From NCBI GenBank assembly GCA_964655065.1, contig CAZZLC010000005.1, positions 1 to 64,000 on the forward strand: DNA of 64,000 bases. The letters are read 5' to 3'. Numbering within the stretch: the first letter of the stretch is position 1; every line of letters starts with the position of its first letter. Source of the stretch: DRPG01 sp964655065. Lineage in GTDB: Bacteria > Myxococcota_A > UBA796 > GCA-2862545. The notes beneath the pieces were generated by a model. The model ran no database searches, was not told the origin of the DNA, and worked only from the letters and a program-made list of their open reading frames with translations. The position numbers and the translations under genes were made by a program. Shown here one piece after another: positions 9,350 to 17,619 of this stretch.

Positions 9350-11185
9350 ATGAAGTCGCTGGGGTCCCTCTGTGTTCCTCTCCTCGCCGTGGCGAGCATC
9401 CTCTCCACGGGCTGCACGGACGGTGGGCCCGCGCTGGCCAAGTCGTCACCGCCGACCGACACGGCCGTCACCCCCACGGCCGACACGGGCCCCGAGTCGC
9501 TTCCCGCCGCGCCCCCGCTCCGAAACGAGGTCGGTCTGGCCGACCACGAGCTCGCCTACCAGGCACTCGTGCTGATGGGGCACGGTCCGCTCGGCGCGAA
9601 GGGCGAGACGTGCTCGGAGTGCCACTCCCTGAACCAGGGGCTGATCGAGTCCTGGCGCGAGCTCACGGTTGCCGCTGAGGCGAACTGCTTCTCGGTGCCC
9701 CCGACCACCCGCGAAGAGGCGCTCGCGATCGTCGACTGCACGAGGCAGAAGCCCGACGTCGAGGGTTCGTCGTTCCACACGCCGCGCCTCGGGATCTACA
9801 GCGGGGCTGCGCACCTCGACTACTTCGACTTTCTCTTCGACGCGGCGCACGGCGACGAGTCGATCGAGCAGGCGGACTTCGTCCAGCGGGTGTCGATGCC
9901 GAGGCCGCCGCTTCGGCCGTGGAGCCAGGGTCAGTTCGACATCGTGGCGGAGTGGTTCGCGCGCGGGACCCCCTTCGTCGAGGACTTCCTGCCCGGACCG
10001 CCCCCGGCGGGTGGCTGCGTCCCCGACATCTCGTCCGAGGTCGCGGAGCACGTCGATGCGATGGCGACCGACGGCTGGCGCGCCGTGAACGAGAGCAACG
10101 GGATGCTCATGTTCGGCTGCGCCGGCGCGGAGGCCACCCCCCAGTGCCTGCAGGACTACCCGGCCACCGCCTGGGGCCACCTGCCCGGCTCCACCGTGCG
10201 CTTGCTCCGGACCAACGACTACGCCTCGTCCTATTGGACCCGGAGCTCGGCCGACGGTCGCTTCGTCGGACACGGCGGCAGCTCGGGCTTCGGGGGCTCC
10301 ACCATCGTCGACCTCGCGACGGACACCGAGATCGGGGTCGCCGCACAGTACGATCCTGCGTTCTTCCCGGACAACTCGGCGTTCATGTTCCAGGCGACGT
10401 CGAGCGGCACCGGCATCTGCGACATGGGGCTCTTGACCTCCGGGGTGACCCAGGTCACCTTCGCGGAGGCCGAGTGCGGCGACTCCTCGCAGATCGGTCT
10501 GTACCAGCACGTGGGGGCCGCGCTCGGAGGCGGCGACTACTGGACCGTCCACGGCGCGTTCGTGAGTGACGACGAGGGCCATGGCCCCACCACGGAGAAC
10601 CTGGAGGCGTGGTTCGACGAGAACGAGTCCATCACGCTCACCCCGATGGTCTACACAGGTTCCGACTTCGCACCGAAGTCGGTGAGCGAGATCGACGTTC
10701 CGTTCGAGGGCGACACCGTCATCTCACGGTCGAGCGAGCTGCTGATCAGTCGCTTGGCGGGCGAGGACTTCGCGCAGAGCGGGTACGTGCTCCGAAAGGT
10801 CGAGGCGACACCGAACGGCGACGGCTATCTCGTCGAGGCGCCGATCGTCGCGACGTACTGCCTCCAGGGCGGCAAGCCCGACTTCTCCTACGACGAGCGC
10901 TGGATGGTGCTCCACCGCTACGTGACCGGCGACGATGCCGTCGAGCTCGGCTTCACGGGCCCCGACGATCCCGGCTTCGCGAGCTACCGCGTGTCGGGGG
11001 CCGCGAACCTGTACCTCGTCGACCTGCGAAGCGGGCTCTCCCGGCGGATCACGGCCATGCAGCCCGGTGAGTATGCGCTCTTCCCGCACTTCCGTTCGGA
11101 CGGCTGGATCTACTTCGTCGTGCGGACCATGAGCACGACCGAGTACATCGCGGCCAGCGACGCCGCGCTGCTGCTCGAGGACTGA
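9350..11185 (+). CDS. Lipoprotein with one c-type heme motif and a propeller-like body
   Basis: 611 residues. The N-terminus (MKSLGSLCVPLLAVASILSTGC) is a lipoprotein signal with lipobox STGC. A Thr/Pro-rich linker leads to a single CxxCH heme-attachment motif, C88-S-E-C91-H92, in a cytochrome-c-like setting (LVLMGHGPLGAKGETC). The rest is a large domain with repeated YWTRSSADGRF, DNSAFMFQ, YDERWMVLHR and YALFPHFRSDGWIYF segments, typical of TolB/WD-type beta-propeller blades. Related proteins occur among secreted proteins of myxobacteria and planctomycetes; function is unknown. The stop is followed after one base by the GTG of the next gene, which also carries one CxxCH. The pair is probably one operon acting in the periplasm or at the outer membrane. 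Confidence 0.85.
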   Translation: MKSLGSLCVPLLAVASILSTGCTDGGPALAKSSPPTDTAVTPTADTGPESLPAAPPLRNEVGLADHELAYQALVLMGHGPLGAKGETCSECHSLNQGLIESWRELTVAAEANCFSVPPTTREEALAIVDCTRQKPDVEGSSFHTPRLGIYSGAAHLDYFDFLFDAAHGDESIEQADFVQRVSMPRPPLRPWSQGQFDIVAEWFARGTPFVEDFLPGPPPAGGCVPDISSEVAEHVDAMATDGWRAVNESNGMLMFGCAGAEATPQCLQDYPATAWGHLPGSTVRLLRTNDYASSYWTRSSADGRFVGHGGSSGFGGSTIVDLATDTEIGVAAQYDPAFFPDNSAFMFQATSSGTGICDMGLLTSGVTQVTFAEAECGDSSQIGLYQHVGAALGGGDYWTVHGAFVSDDEGHGPTTENLEAWFDENESITLTPMVYTGSDFAPKSVSEIDVPFEGDTVISRSSELLISRLAGEDFAQSGYVLRKVEATPNGDGYLVEAPIVATYCLQGGKPDFSYDERWMVLHRYVTGDDAVELGFTGPDDPGFASYRVSGAANLYLVDLRSGLSRRITAMQPGEYALFPHFRSDGWIYFVVRTMSTTEYIAASDAALLLED

Positions 11186-11186
11186 C

Positions 11187-12791
11187 GTGCGGCAGGCCGC
11201 CACCATTCTCGCCCTGACGGCGTGCGCGACCGAGGTGCCCGTCGAGCGGCCGGGGGCTTGCGAAGAGCTCGGCGCTCACGCGCTTCGAACCGCCGACCGC
11301 GCCATCGTCGGGATGGCCGCGCCGTGGTCCGCGGACGGGACCCTCCGCGCCCGCGAGGAAGCGCTGGTCGGATCGATGTCGCTGCGGCGCGAGATGGCCT
11401 GGGAGACGGTGCAGAAGGTGATCGAACCGGTGGCCTTGGACCTGCCGGCCATGGACGCCGCGCGCCTTCCCGCCTGGCAGACCTGGTACCACCGCGACGA
11501 TCTGCAGCGCATCTTCCAGCGTCTCCACGCTGCGCTGTCCCCCGAGCAGCGCGCCAGCCGCACGCGGTTCTCCCCGGAGGCCCTCGACGAGGCCTTCTTC
11601 TGGAACGCGGACGCCATCGACGACGACTCGACCTGGCCCGAGGATCGGTTCTCCGCCTACCTCGCGTCGCTGGACTCCGCGGAGGAGGTAGCGGGGGTCG
11701 GTGGAATCTCGCGCGTCGCCTACAACACCGCCGCGGCGAGGCACCTCCTGCAGAGCTACCCGGAGATCCTGGCCTGCCGTGAGGGACTGCCCGCACCGGA
11801 GCCCCCGGTGGTGGTCCCCGTCACCCGCCAGGGAATCCAGGTTCCTGCCTGTTCGCAGGAGCTCGTGGGCACGTTCGCCGTCGCCGAGGAGGAGTGGCTG
11901 CACGTCTCGGTGGAGGACGATGGCGAGGCCACGGTGCTGGTGGTCTCGGAGGCGGGGGGCTGCACCACGGATGCATCGGCGCAACCGTGCTCGGTCGTGG
12001 GTCCGGCCACGGTCGACGTGGTCGTCGCGGCGGACGTCGCGGACGTGAGGGCCGTGGTCGAGGTGACCCGAGAACCGCGGGACGAGGTTCCCTGGTCTCC
12101 CTGCCTCGACGGGCCCTTCCCGCACGACGCGGCGCTCCTGAAGACCGACTTCCGGCGGGCCGACTTCGAGCTGCCCTTTCCGGTGTACGACACCTCTTCG
12201 TCGGCGCTTCGGGCGCGGCTCGGCGGCGACGCGAGCTGGTCGGTGCCCGACGGAACGTCGGAGCCTCCACCGGATGCCACCTACACACTGACGCTGCCGA
12301 GCGGAACGCGGTATCGGCTCGCCGCGCTGCACGTCACGACCAAGGAGCTCGACCACTGGTCGTGGACCACGCTGTGGTGGTCGGACGACCCCAACACCGA
12401 CTTCGGGGCGGATCGGCCGGGCGCCATCGGCGCGCCGTGGTCCAACTACAAGATGTGCGTCGCCGTGGCCTTCGACGAGGCCGACCCCGATCCGGCGGCC
12501 GGCTTCGAGGGCACGCTCGCCGACGCGCTCGCGGTGGTCGACGACGACCGCACCTGGTGCTCCAACCCCTATGTCGAGGCAGGGCACGGCAACGCCGGGA
12601 CCAACTGTCTCGGCTGTCACCAGCACGCGGGCACCGCCGTGACGAGCCAGGAGGTGCTCGCCGCCGACGGGTGGGGACGCCGTCAGGTACGCGAGAGCTT
12701 CCCCGCCGACTACACCTTCGCGACCACTCGGGGCGACGACCTCGAGCAGCTCTTCGCCGACGTCGAGCTCTACCACCTCGACCTTCCGTGA
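11187..12791 (+). CDS. Secreted protein with one C-terminal c-type heme motif
   Basis: 534 residues from a GTG one base after the preceding stop; the end of the upstream gene supplies a GAGGA ribosome site. The N-terminus (MRQAATILALTACATEV) is short and looks like a lipoprotein signal with TAC as lipobox. A central region has a beta-sandwich look. Near the C-terminus is a single heme motif C474-L-G-C477-H478 inside HGNAGTNCLGCHQHAG, preceded by a paired-cysteine region (KMCVAV, RTWCSNPYVEAG). The layout, with a C-terminal heme after an ordered domain, resembles secreted heme lipoproteins whose substrate is unknown. It is the likely partner of the 9350 gene. Confidence 0.8.
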   Translation: MRQAATILALTACATEVPVERPGACEELGAHALRTADRAIVGMAAPWSADGTLRAREEALVGSMSLRREMAWETVQKVIEPVALDLPAMDAARLPAWQTWYHRDDLQRIFQRLHAALSPEQRASRTRFSPEALDEAFFWNADAIDDDSTWPEDRFSAYLASLDSAEEVAGVGGISRVAYNTAAARHLLQSYPEILACREGLPAPEPPVVVPVTRQGIQVPACSQELVGTFAVAEEEWLHVSVEDDGEATVLVVSEAGGCTTDASAQPCSVVGPATVDVVVAADVADVRAVVEVTREPRDEVPWSPCLDGPFPHDAALLKTDFRRADFELPFPVYDTSSSALRARLGGDASWSVPDGTSEPPPDATYTLTLPSGTRYRLAALHVTTKELDHWSWTTLWWSDDPNTDFGADRPGAIGAPWSNYKMCVAVAFDEADPDPAAGFEGTLADALAVVDDDRTWCSNPYVEAGHGNAGTNCLGCHQHAGTAVTSQEVLAADGWGRRQVRESFPADYTFATTRGDDLEQLFADVELYHLDLP

Positions 12792-12803
12792 CCGGAGATC
12801 CCG

Positions 12804-13565
12804 TCAGGGCAGGGGCACGGTGACCACGGGCTGGAACTCGAGCTGACCGGCGATGATGCCCGACAGCACGGTGTTCACCCCGTCGAAGTCGTCGGCGGTG
12901 GTGTGCACGAGCCCGGCGAACCCGAGCGCGTAGACCGACTCGTTCGGGAACGCCTCGGCGGGAATCGTCACCTCGGTCACCGCGTTGCGGCCCCGGGTCA
13001 GGTCGTAGATCTCGCGCGCGGTGGTGGGCTCGTTCGTGTAGGTCACTGCGCCGCTCGTGGTGTCGAACACGATGATGAGCGTCCCGGTATAGCCGAGCCC
13101 CGTCACGTCGACGGGCAGAGGCGTGCCCGCGGGGTGGGACTCCACGATGCCGAGTCCGGCAGGCTCCGGAAGGGTCAGGCGGCCGACGCCGGTGCGATTC
13201 TCCAGCTCCGCGTCGAGCTGCAGCGTCAGACGAGGGTCGAGCTCGAGGTCGGAGGGCGGGAGCAGGGCGTACAGGCCGTTCTCGCGCTCGGGGACGCCCA
13301 CGGCCCCCGCGCCGGTGGACGCGCTGACGTCAGCGCCCGAGACCAACGCGTCGTCGAGCTCGGTCGGGTTCGAGGCGTCGGCGAGGAACACCGTGAGGTT
13401 GGCGCCAGGGTCGAACCGCTCGAGCGCCGACAGATCGACGCGGTCGTCGGTGGGTTCGGCGACGCCGAGCGCGATGGCCTCGACGACGAGCGGGCTCGTC
13501 AGCCCGTCCAGTTGATCCCGAAGTTCGTCGAGCTCGCACCCCGCGAGGGCGAAAGTCCACAGCAT
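12804..13565 (-). CDS. Lipoprotein of unknown function
   Basis: 253 residues from the ATG at 13565. A very short signal, MLWTFALAGC, ends in a good lipobox (LAGC). The mature part is acidic and beta-rich, with sections such as NLTVFLADAS, GLYALLPPSDLELD and GYTGTLIIVFDTTSGAVTY, the last resembling an extracellular immunoglobulin-like or carboxypeptidase-regulatory-like fold. Apart from the lipobox cysteine it is almost cysteine-free. It converges with the heme-motif gene (stops 12 bases apart) and diverges from the GH6 gene over 89 bases. No function assigned. Confidence 0.75.
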   Translation of the reverse strand: MLWTFALAGCELDELRDQLDGLTSPLVVEAIALGVAEPTDDRVDLSALERFDPGANLTVFLADASNPTELDDALVSGADVSASTGAGAVGVPERENGLYALLPPSDLELDPRLTLQLDAELENRTGVGRLTLPEPAGLGIVESHPAGTPLPVDVTGLGYTGTLIIVFDTTSGAVTYTNEPTTAREIYDLTRGRNAVTEVTIPAEAFPNESVYALGFAGLVHTTADDFDGVNTVLSGIIAGQLEFQPVVTVPLP

Positions 13566-13654
13566 GCCGTCTCCGTCGCTGGTGTGCCATCCTACTTCGT
13601 CGACGCTCGAGGGGCTTCGCTCGGTGGCCCCGCTCGTGGTAGACCGGCCACGTC

Positions 13655-14974
13655 ATGCGGACCTCTCTCTTTACCGTGATCGCATCGCTCGCTCTGGCCG
13701 CCGGCTGCCAGAAGGTCCCGCCTGCACCGGCGGTCGAGCCGACTCCTGTCGAACCAGCCGCCGAGCTCGTCCCGGAGCCGGAGGAGCCCGTGATCGAGCA
13801 CCGGCGCGTCGACAACCCGTTCGCGGGCGCGCGTTACTTCGTCAACCCGCACTACCGGACCGCCGCTCTCCAGACGAAGAGCTACGCGCCTCCGGAGCTG
13901 CACGCGGCCATCGACCGCGTCGCGAACACCGCCACGGCGGTGTGGTTGCCGCGCATCGCCGCGATCACGGGCGACGAGGGGCGGCCCTCGCTCCGCGATC
14001 AGCTCGACGAGGCGCTCCGACAGCAGGAGCAGGGCGAAGAGCCGGTCGCTATCGTTCTCGTGGTCTACAACCTGCCGAACCGCGACTGCGCGGCGGGTGC
14101 GTCGGCCGGCGAGCTCCGCCTCGAAGCCGACGGGATGCGGCGCTACCGTGAGGAGTTCGTCGATCCCATCGCGGCTACGCTCGCGGAGCCGAAGTACCAG
14201 TCGCTGCGCGGCATCGTGATCCTGGAGCCCGACTCGCTCCCCAACCTGGTCACCAACCTCGAGTCCCACGAGGCCTGCCGCACTGCGGCGCCGGCGTACC
14301 GCGAGGGCATCGCCTACGCGCTCCAGCGGTTCGCCGAGGTCCCGAACGCCTACGTCTACCTGGACATCGCGCACTCGGGTTGGCTCGGCTGGGAGCGACC
14401 GCCCGAGGTCGCCGCGCTCTACCGCGAGGTCCTCGAGGAGGCGGGGGGCGAAGACCGGGTCCAGGGCTTCGCGACGAACATCTCGAACTACACGCCGATC
14501 GAGGAGTCGCTCGACCCCTTCGAGTCGACCGCGGTCCATCAGTCGCTCATCGAGGACTTCTACAGCTGGAACCGCATCATCGACGAACACCGATTCGTCG
14601 ATGCCCTGCGCGAGCACTTCCCCGACCACGGGTTCGTGATCGACACGAGTCGCAACGGCTGGGGGGGACGCCTGCTCGACGTGCCGCTCGACGGTCGGGC
14701 GCAGCGGGGGAGCTGGTGCAACGTGCGTGGAGCCGGCCTCGGCGAGAGCCCGCGGGCCAACCCCCGCGACGGCGTGCACGCCTACTTCTGGGTGAAGCCC
14801 CCCGGAGAGAGCGACGGAGCGGCCGACCCGGCGCTCGCGAACGCGGCCAAGCCCTACGATCCGGCCTGCGATCCGAACGAGAACCGGGACGCCCTCTCGG
14901 GAGGTCCCGTCGCGGGAGAGTGGTTCGCCGAACACTTCATCGAGCTCGTGCGGAACGCGAATCCGCCCTTCTGA
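13655..14974 (+). CDS. Glycoside hydrolase family 6 lipoprotein (cellulase-type)
   Basis: 439 residues. Lipoprotein signal with lipobox AAGC, a Pro/Glu-rich linker to about residue 50, then a complete GH6 domain. Family landmarks are in order: PFAGARYFVNPHY, VVYNLPNRDCAA with D144, ILEPDSLPNLVTN with D193 (position of the catalytic acid in family 6), YLDIAHSGWLGW, GFATNISNYTP, VIDTSRNGWGG, WCNVRGAGLGESPRANP and YFWVKPPGESDG. Family 6 enzymes are inverting endoglucanases or cellobiohydrolases acting on beta-1,4-glucan. No carbohydrate-binding module is attached, and anchoring as a lipoprotein suggests action at the cell surface. Which of the two activities it has cannot be read from sequence. 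Confidence 0.93.
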   Translation: MRTSLFTVIASLALAAGCQKVPPAPAVEPTPVEPAAELVPEPEEPVIEHRRVDNPFAGARYFVNPHYRTAALQTKSYAPPELHAAIDRVANTATAVWLPRIAAITGDEGRPSLRDQLDEALRQQEQGEEPVAIVLVVYNLPNRDCAAGASAGELRLEADGMRRYREEFVDPIAATLAEPKYQSLRGIVILEPDSLPNLVTNLESHEACRTAAPAYREGIAYALQRFAEVPNAYVYLDIAHSGWLGWERPPEVAALYREVLEEAGGEDRVQGFATNISNYTPIEESLDPFESTAVHQSLIEDFYSWNRIIDEHRFVDALREHFPDHGFVIDTSRNGWGGRLLDVPLDGRAQRGSWCNVRGAGLGESPRANPRDGVHAYFWVKPPGESDGAADPALANAAKPYDPACDPNENRDALSGGPVAGEWFAEHFIELVRNANPPF

Positions 14975-15029
14975 TCGCGGCCGGGTTGGCCGGTTCCTCC
15001 AGATCGTTAGTCCTCGCCCGGAGGTACTC

Positions 15030-15782
15030 GTGATCGACGTTGGCACCAACGCCCCCGACTTCACGCTCACCGACCAGTTCGGTCGGGAGTTCTCGCTGCA
15101 GCACCAGCGCGATCGTCACTTCGTGATGCTCGCGTTCTACCCGCTCGACTTCACCCCTACTTGAAGCCAGGAGCTTCCAGCGCTGGATGCGCTGAACTCC
15201 CGGTTTCGTGCGGCCAACACCGTGGTGTGCGGAGTGTCGGTCGACAGCAGGTTCTCTCACGCCGCGTTCGGTGAGGAGGTCGGGGGAATCGAGATCCCCC
15301 TGCTCGCCGACTTCCACCCCAAGGGCGCGGTCGGCCAGGCCTATGGCGTCTACTCCGACGAGGCGGGTCTCGACGCGCGTTCGACGGTGATCATCGACCC
15401 GGCGGGTCAGGTGGTGCACGCCGAGATGGCCGATGGCCAGCGCGACATGGAGGCGTTCGCCGCCCGTTGCGAGGCGCTCGCCGCTGGCTTCTCGGGATCG
15501 ACGGCGGGTTTCGAGGAGGCTCCCGGCTTGTCCGCGGGCCACGAGCTCTTCGTCAAGGACCGGTGCATGTTCAGCCGGTGGGCACGCTACGCCCGCACGA
15601 ACCTGCACCTCCAGGAGCCCCTGGTCATGACCAACGTGTCGACCGACGAGGCCGCCGCCCAGCGGCTCGAGCAGCAAGGCGGCAAGCGTCGGGCTCCCGC
15701 GCTGTGGACGGGCTCGGAGATGATCTACGAGTCGGGTGAGATCGTGAGGCGGCTCGTGGACCAGGCTGCACCCCGGTTCTGA
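15030..15782 (+). CDS. Peroxiredoxin-glutaredoxin fusion with in-frame TGA at the peroxidatic residue (candidate selenoprotein)
   Basis: 251 codons from a GTG with GGAGG five bases upstream to the stop at 15780-15782, read through one in-frame TGA at 15162-15164 (codon 45). Both sides of the TGA are peroxiredoxin: APDFTLTDQFGR and LAFYPLDFTPT before, SQELPALDALNSRF and VVCGVSVDSRFSHAAF after. The TGA sits exactly at the peroxidatic Cys of the PxxxTxxC motif (P38, T42, residue 45), so selenocysteine is the natural reading. From about residue 160 there is a glutaredoxin-like domain with C179-M-F-S182 and a cis-Pro-like RRAPALW, so hydroperoxide reduction with an internal thiol relay is likely. 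Alternatives are a Cys-codon mutation, a sequencing error or a pseudogene. The downstream hairpin and the intact reading frame favour a working selenoprotein. Confidence 0.85.
15165..15200 (+). promoter_or_regulatory. Bacterial SECIS-like hairpin directly after the in-frame TGA
   Basis: Six-base stem CAGCGC (15178-15183) / GCGCTG (15189-15194) with a five-base loop TGGAT whose second and third bases are G. A lower stem GGAG (15170-15173) pairs with CTCC (15197-15200) across a small asymmetric internal loop. The loop begins 19 bases after the TGA. Known bacterial SECIS elements sit within the coding region a short distance behind the UGA and carry a G near the start of the apical loop; this one fits. 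It would recruit SelB. Confidence 0.78.
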
Positions 15783-15796
15783 GTCACGGGACGGGG

Positions 15797-17284
15797 TCAG
15801 CGCTCGCTGGTCCCGTCGCCGGGCACTCGCAGCTTCTCGGCACGGTAGGCCTTCCATCCGTCGCGATCGCGCTGGGAGAGCCGGAGGTCCAGGACCGGCG
15901 CCTCGGGGGTGTCGAGCGACCACTCGACCAGCGCGATGGCCCGCTTACCGATGCCCATCTCGTCGGCCGTCTGCCCTCCCCACCCGTCGAGGAAGCCGTA
16001 GGTGGCGAAGACGTTGCCGGTGACGGGCTGTACGTCGGCATCACCGAGCGCCTGCGAGCGCTCGGGGCCGGTGGCCGTCTGGTCGAGCACGAACGCCTCC
16101 TCGACGGTGCGCGCCACCTCGTCGATGCGGTAGCCGACCACCCGGGCCGGCTCGCGGCTCTCCATGCGGTTGTCGAACACGACCAGCACGTCGTCGTCGA
16201 GCTCGGGGGCGTGCTGGGCGTCGGGCCAGGTCACCTCCCCCTCCGGAGTGAGGAGCACGTCCGAGAAGCGCTCGTCCCAGCCCCCGGGGTCGGCGAGGAG
16301 CCAGTCCAACTGCCCCAAGCCGTCGATCTCGAACAGGGCCGACTGGTGACGGGACGACACGATCCACCCCCCGTCGCGAGGGTCTTCGATGATGCCGTTC
16401 GTGTGGATCCAGTCGTAGCCGGCCGAGGTCGTGTCCAGGCTGTTGCCGGTGGTCCGCCCCAGATCGAGGAGCTGCTCGAAGCGGGCGTCTCGTACGAGGG
16501 CGCCATCGGCCGCGAGCTCCACCGCCTGCTCGACCAGCACCTGGGCGGGCTCCCCACCCTCGACGTCGGGGTACCGCTCGACCGAGATGCTGCGGTAGTC
16601 GAGCGAGAGCCACCCGCCGTCGTCGAGCGGGAACACCTCGTGGTGGAGGTGGAGTCCCGCGGCGAGGGTCCCGCCGGGTTCGCGGCCCTGCTTGGTCAGG
16701 ACGGGGGTGGTCTGGCCGAGCCAGTCCATCGTCCAGATGTTGCCGCCCCCGAGGAAGAGCAAGTCGTCGCCGTAGGGTCGGAGGTCGCCGACGCCCTGGG
16801 TGGGCCGCCACGACCACACGACCTCGAGGGCCTCGTCGAAGAGCAACATCACGCCACGGTCGTCGGGCGGCTTGGCGTAGACCAGGACGTGGCCAGGCTC
16901 CGTGCGGTCGGGCTGGTGGGCGAACACCTCGATGTCCGGCACGGGACCGCGAATCGGGTCGAGCTCGAGCGGCCAGGTGGTCACGATCCGTGCGCCGTCC
17001 TCGCTCTCGAGGACAATCTCGACGTCCACCCGCCGGTCCACGCCGAGGCCGACCAGCGGGACATCGTGGCTCTCCGCGGCGGGCCAGGTGCGGAGCTGGT
17101 CGTCCCAGCGGACCTCGAGGCGAGCCGGCCGAGCCGTGACCACCTGAAGCTGGGCCGCCCCGACCGCCTCCCCTGTCCGGACGTGGAGCGGCACCACGAG
17201 TCCCAGCGGCCCCAGGGTGCCCGGGACGGTCGTCGACGAGGGGGCCGGCAGCCCCTGGCAGGCGAGCAGCATTCCGAGCAGCAT
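15797..17284 (-). CDS. Arylsulfotransferase (ASST)-like lipoprotein
   Basis: 495 residues from the ATG at 17284, which gives a compact lipoprotein signal (MLLGMLLAC); longer in-frame starts upstream would cover a neighbouring gene and have no signal. The body is a propeller with the ASST landmarks HVLVYAKPPDDRGVMLLFDE, YGDDLLFLGGGNIWTMDWLG, HLHHEVFPLDDGGWLSLDYR, and WIHTNGIIEDPRDGGWIVSSRHQSALFEID. In the family a histidine in these segments carries the sulfuryl group; candidate histidines are in LHLHHEV and IHTNG. Known members move sulfate between phenolic compounds in the periplasm, but many homologues are uncharacterised. Convergent with the peroxiredoxin gene (15 bases apart). Confidence 0.75.
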   Translation of the reverse strand: MLLGMLLACQGLPAPSSTTVPGTLGPLGLVVPLHVRTGEAVGAAQLQVVTARPARLEVRWDDQLRTWPAAESHDVPLVGLGVDRRVDVEIVLESEDGARIVTTWPLELDPIRGPVPDIEVFAHQPDRTEPGHVLVYAKPPDDRGVMLLFDEALEVVWSWRPTQGVGDLRPYGDDLLFLGGGNIWTMDWLGQTTPVLTKQGREPGGTLAAGLHLHHEVFPLDDGGWLSLDYRSISVERYPDVEGGEPAQVLVEQAVELAADGALVRDARFEQLLDLGRTTGNSLDTTSAGYDWIHTNGIIEDPRDGGWIVSSRHQSALFEIDGLGQLDWLLADPGGWDERFSDVLLTPEGEVTWPDAQHAPELDDDVLVVFDNRMESREPARVVGYRIDEVARTVEEAFVLDQTATGPERSQALGDADVQPVTGNVFATYGFLDGWGGQTADEMGIGKRAIALVEWSLDTPEAPVLDLRLSQRDRDGWKAYRAEKLRVPGDGTSER

Positions 17285-17289
17285 GGCCG

Positions 17290-17538
17290 TCACGTACCCC
17301 GCTGGCGCGTGTGGAGCTGGACGACCCGTGAAGCGAGGGCCTGCACGAAGCGGCCGGCCCAGGTGTCGATTCCCAGGCCTTCGGTGAGGGCTTCGCGGCT
17401 CACGACCTGCAGGACGACGTCGCCAACTGCGCGAACGGTGGCATCGCGGGGGCGTCCCTTGAGCACCGCGAGCTCGCCGAGCACCCCGCCCGGACCGATC
17501 TCGCCGACCAGACCCTCGCCTCCTCCGGGAAGGGTCAT
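17290..17538 (-). pseudogene. Truncated cyclic-nucleotide-binding domain (C-terminal half only)
   Basis: An 82-codon frame from ATG 17538 carries only the second half of a cNMP-binding domain: the phosphate-binding cassette region GELAVLKGRPRDATVRA and the following strand and helix (DVVLQVVSREALTEGLG). The first strands of the beta-roll, normally ~60 residues, are missing, and the sequence further upstream in this frame does not resemble them; that DNA holds the start of the oppositely oriented S9 peptidase. This looks like a remnant left by a rearrangement at the junction. It might still be expressed as a small protein, since it ends 5 bases before the arylsulfotransferase-like gene. Confidence 0.6.
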
Positions 17539-17619
17539 CGTACCGCCGTGCGGTCCGGGCGTCGGTTGCGCGCCGTTCCGCCGGATCGAGATAGGCCAAC
17601 GGGTGCCCTGGAGGTGTCC

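Noticed and set aside
15222..15782. Shorter peroxiredoxin starting after the TGA
   Set aside because: Would lack the catalytic residue and the first strands of the fold, and has no good ribosome site; full readthrough is the better reading.
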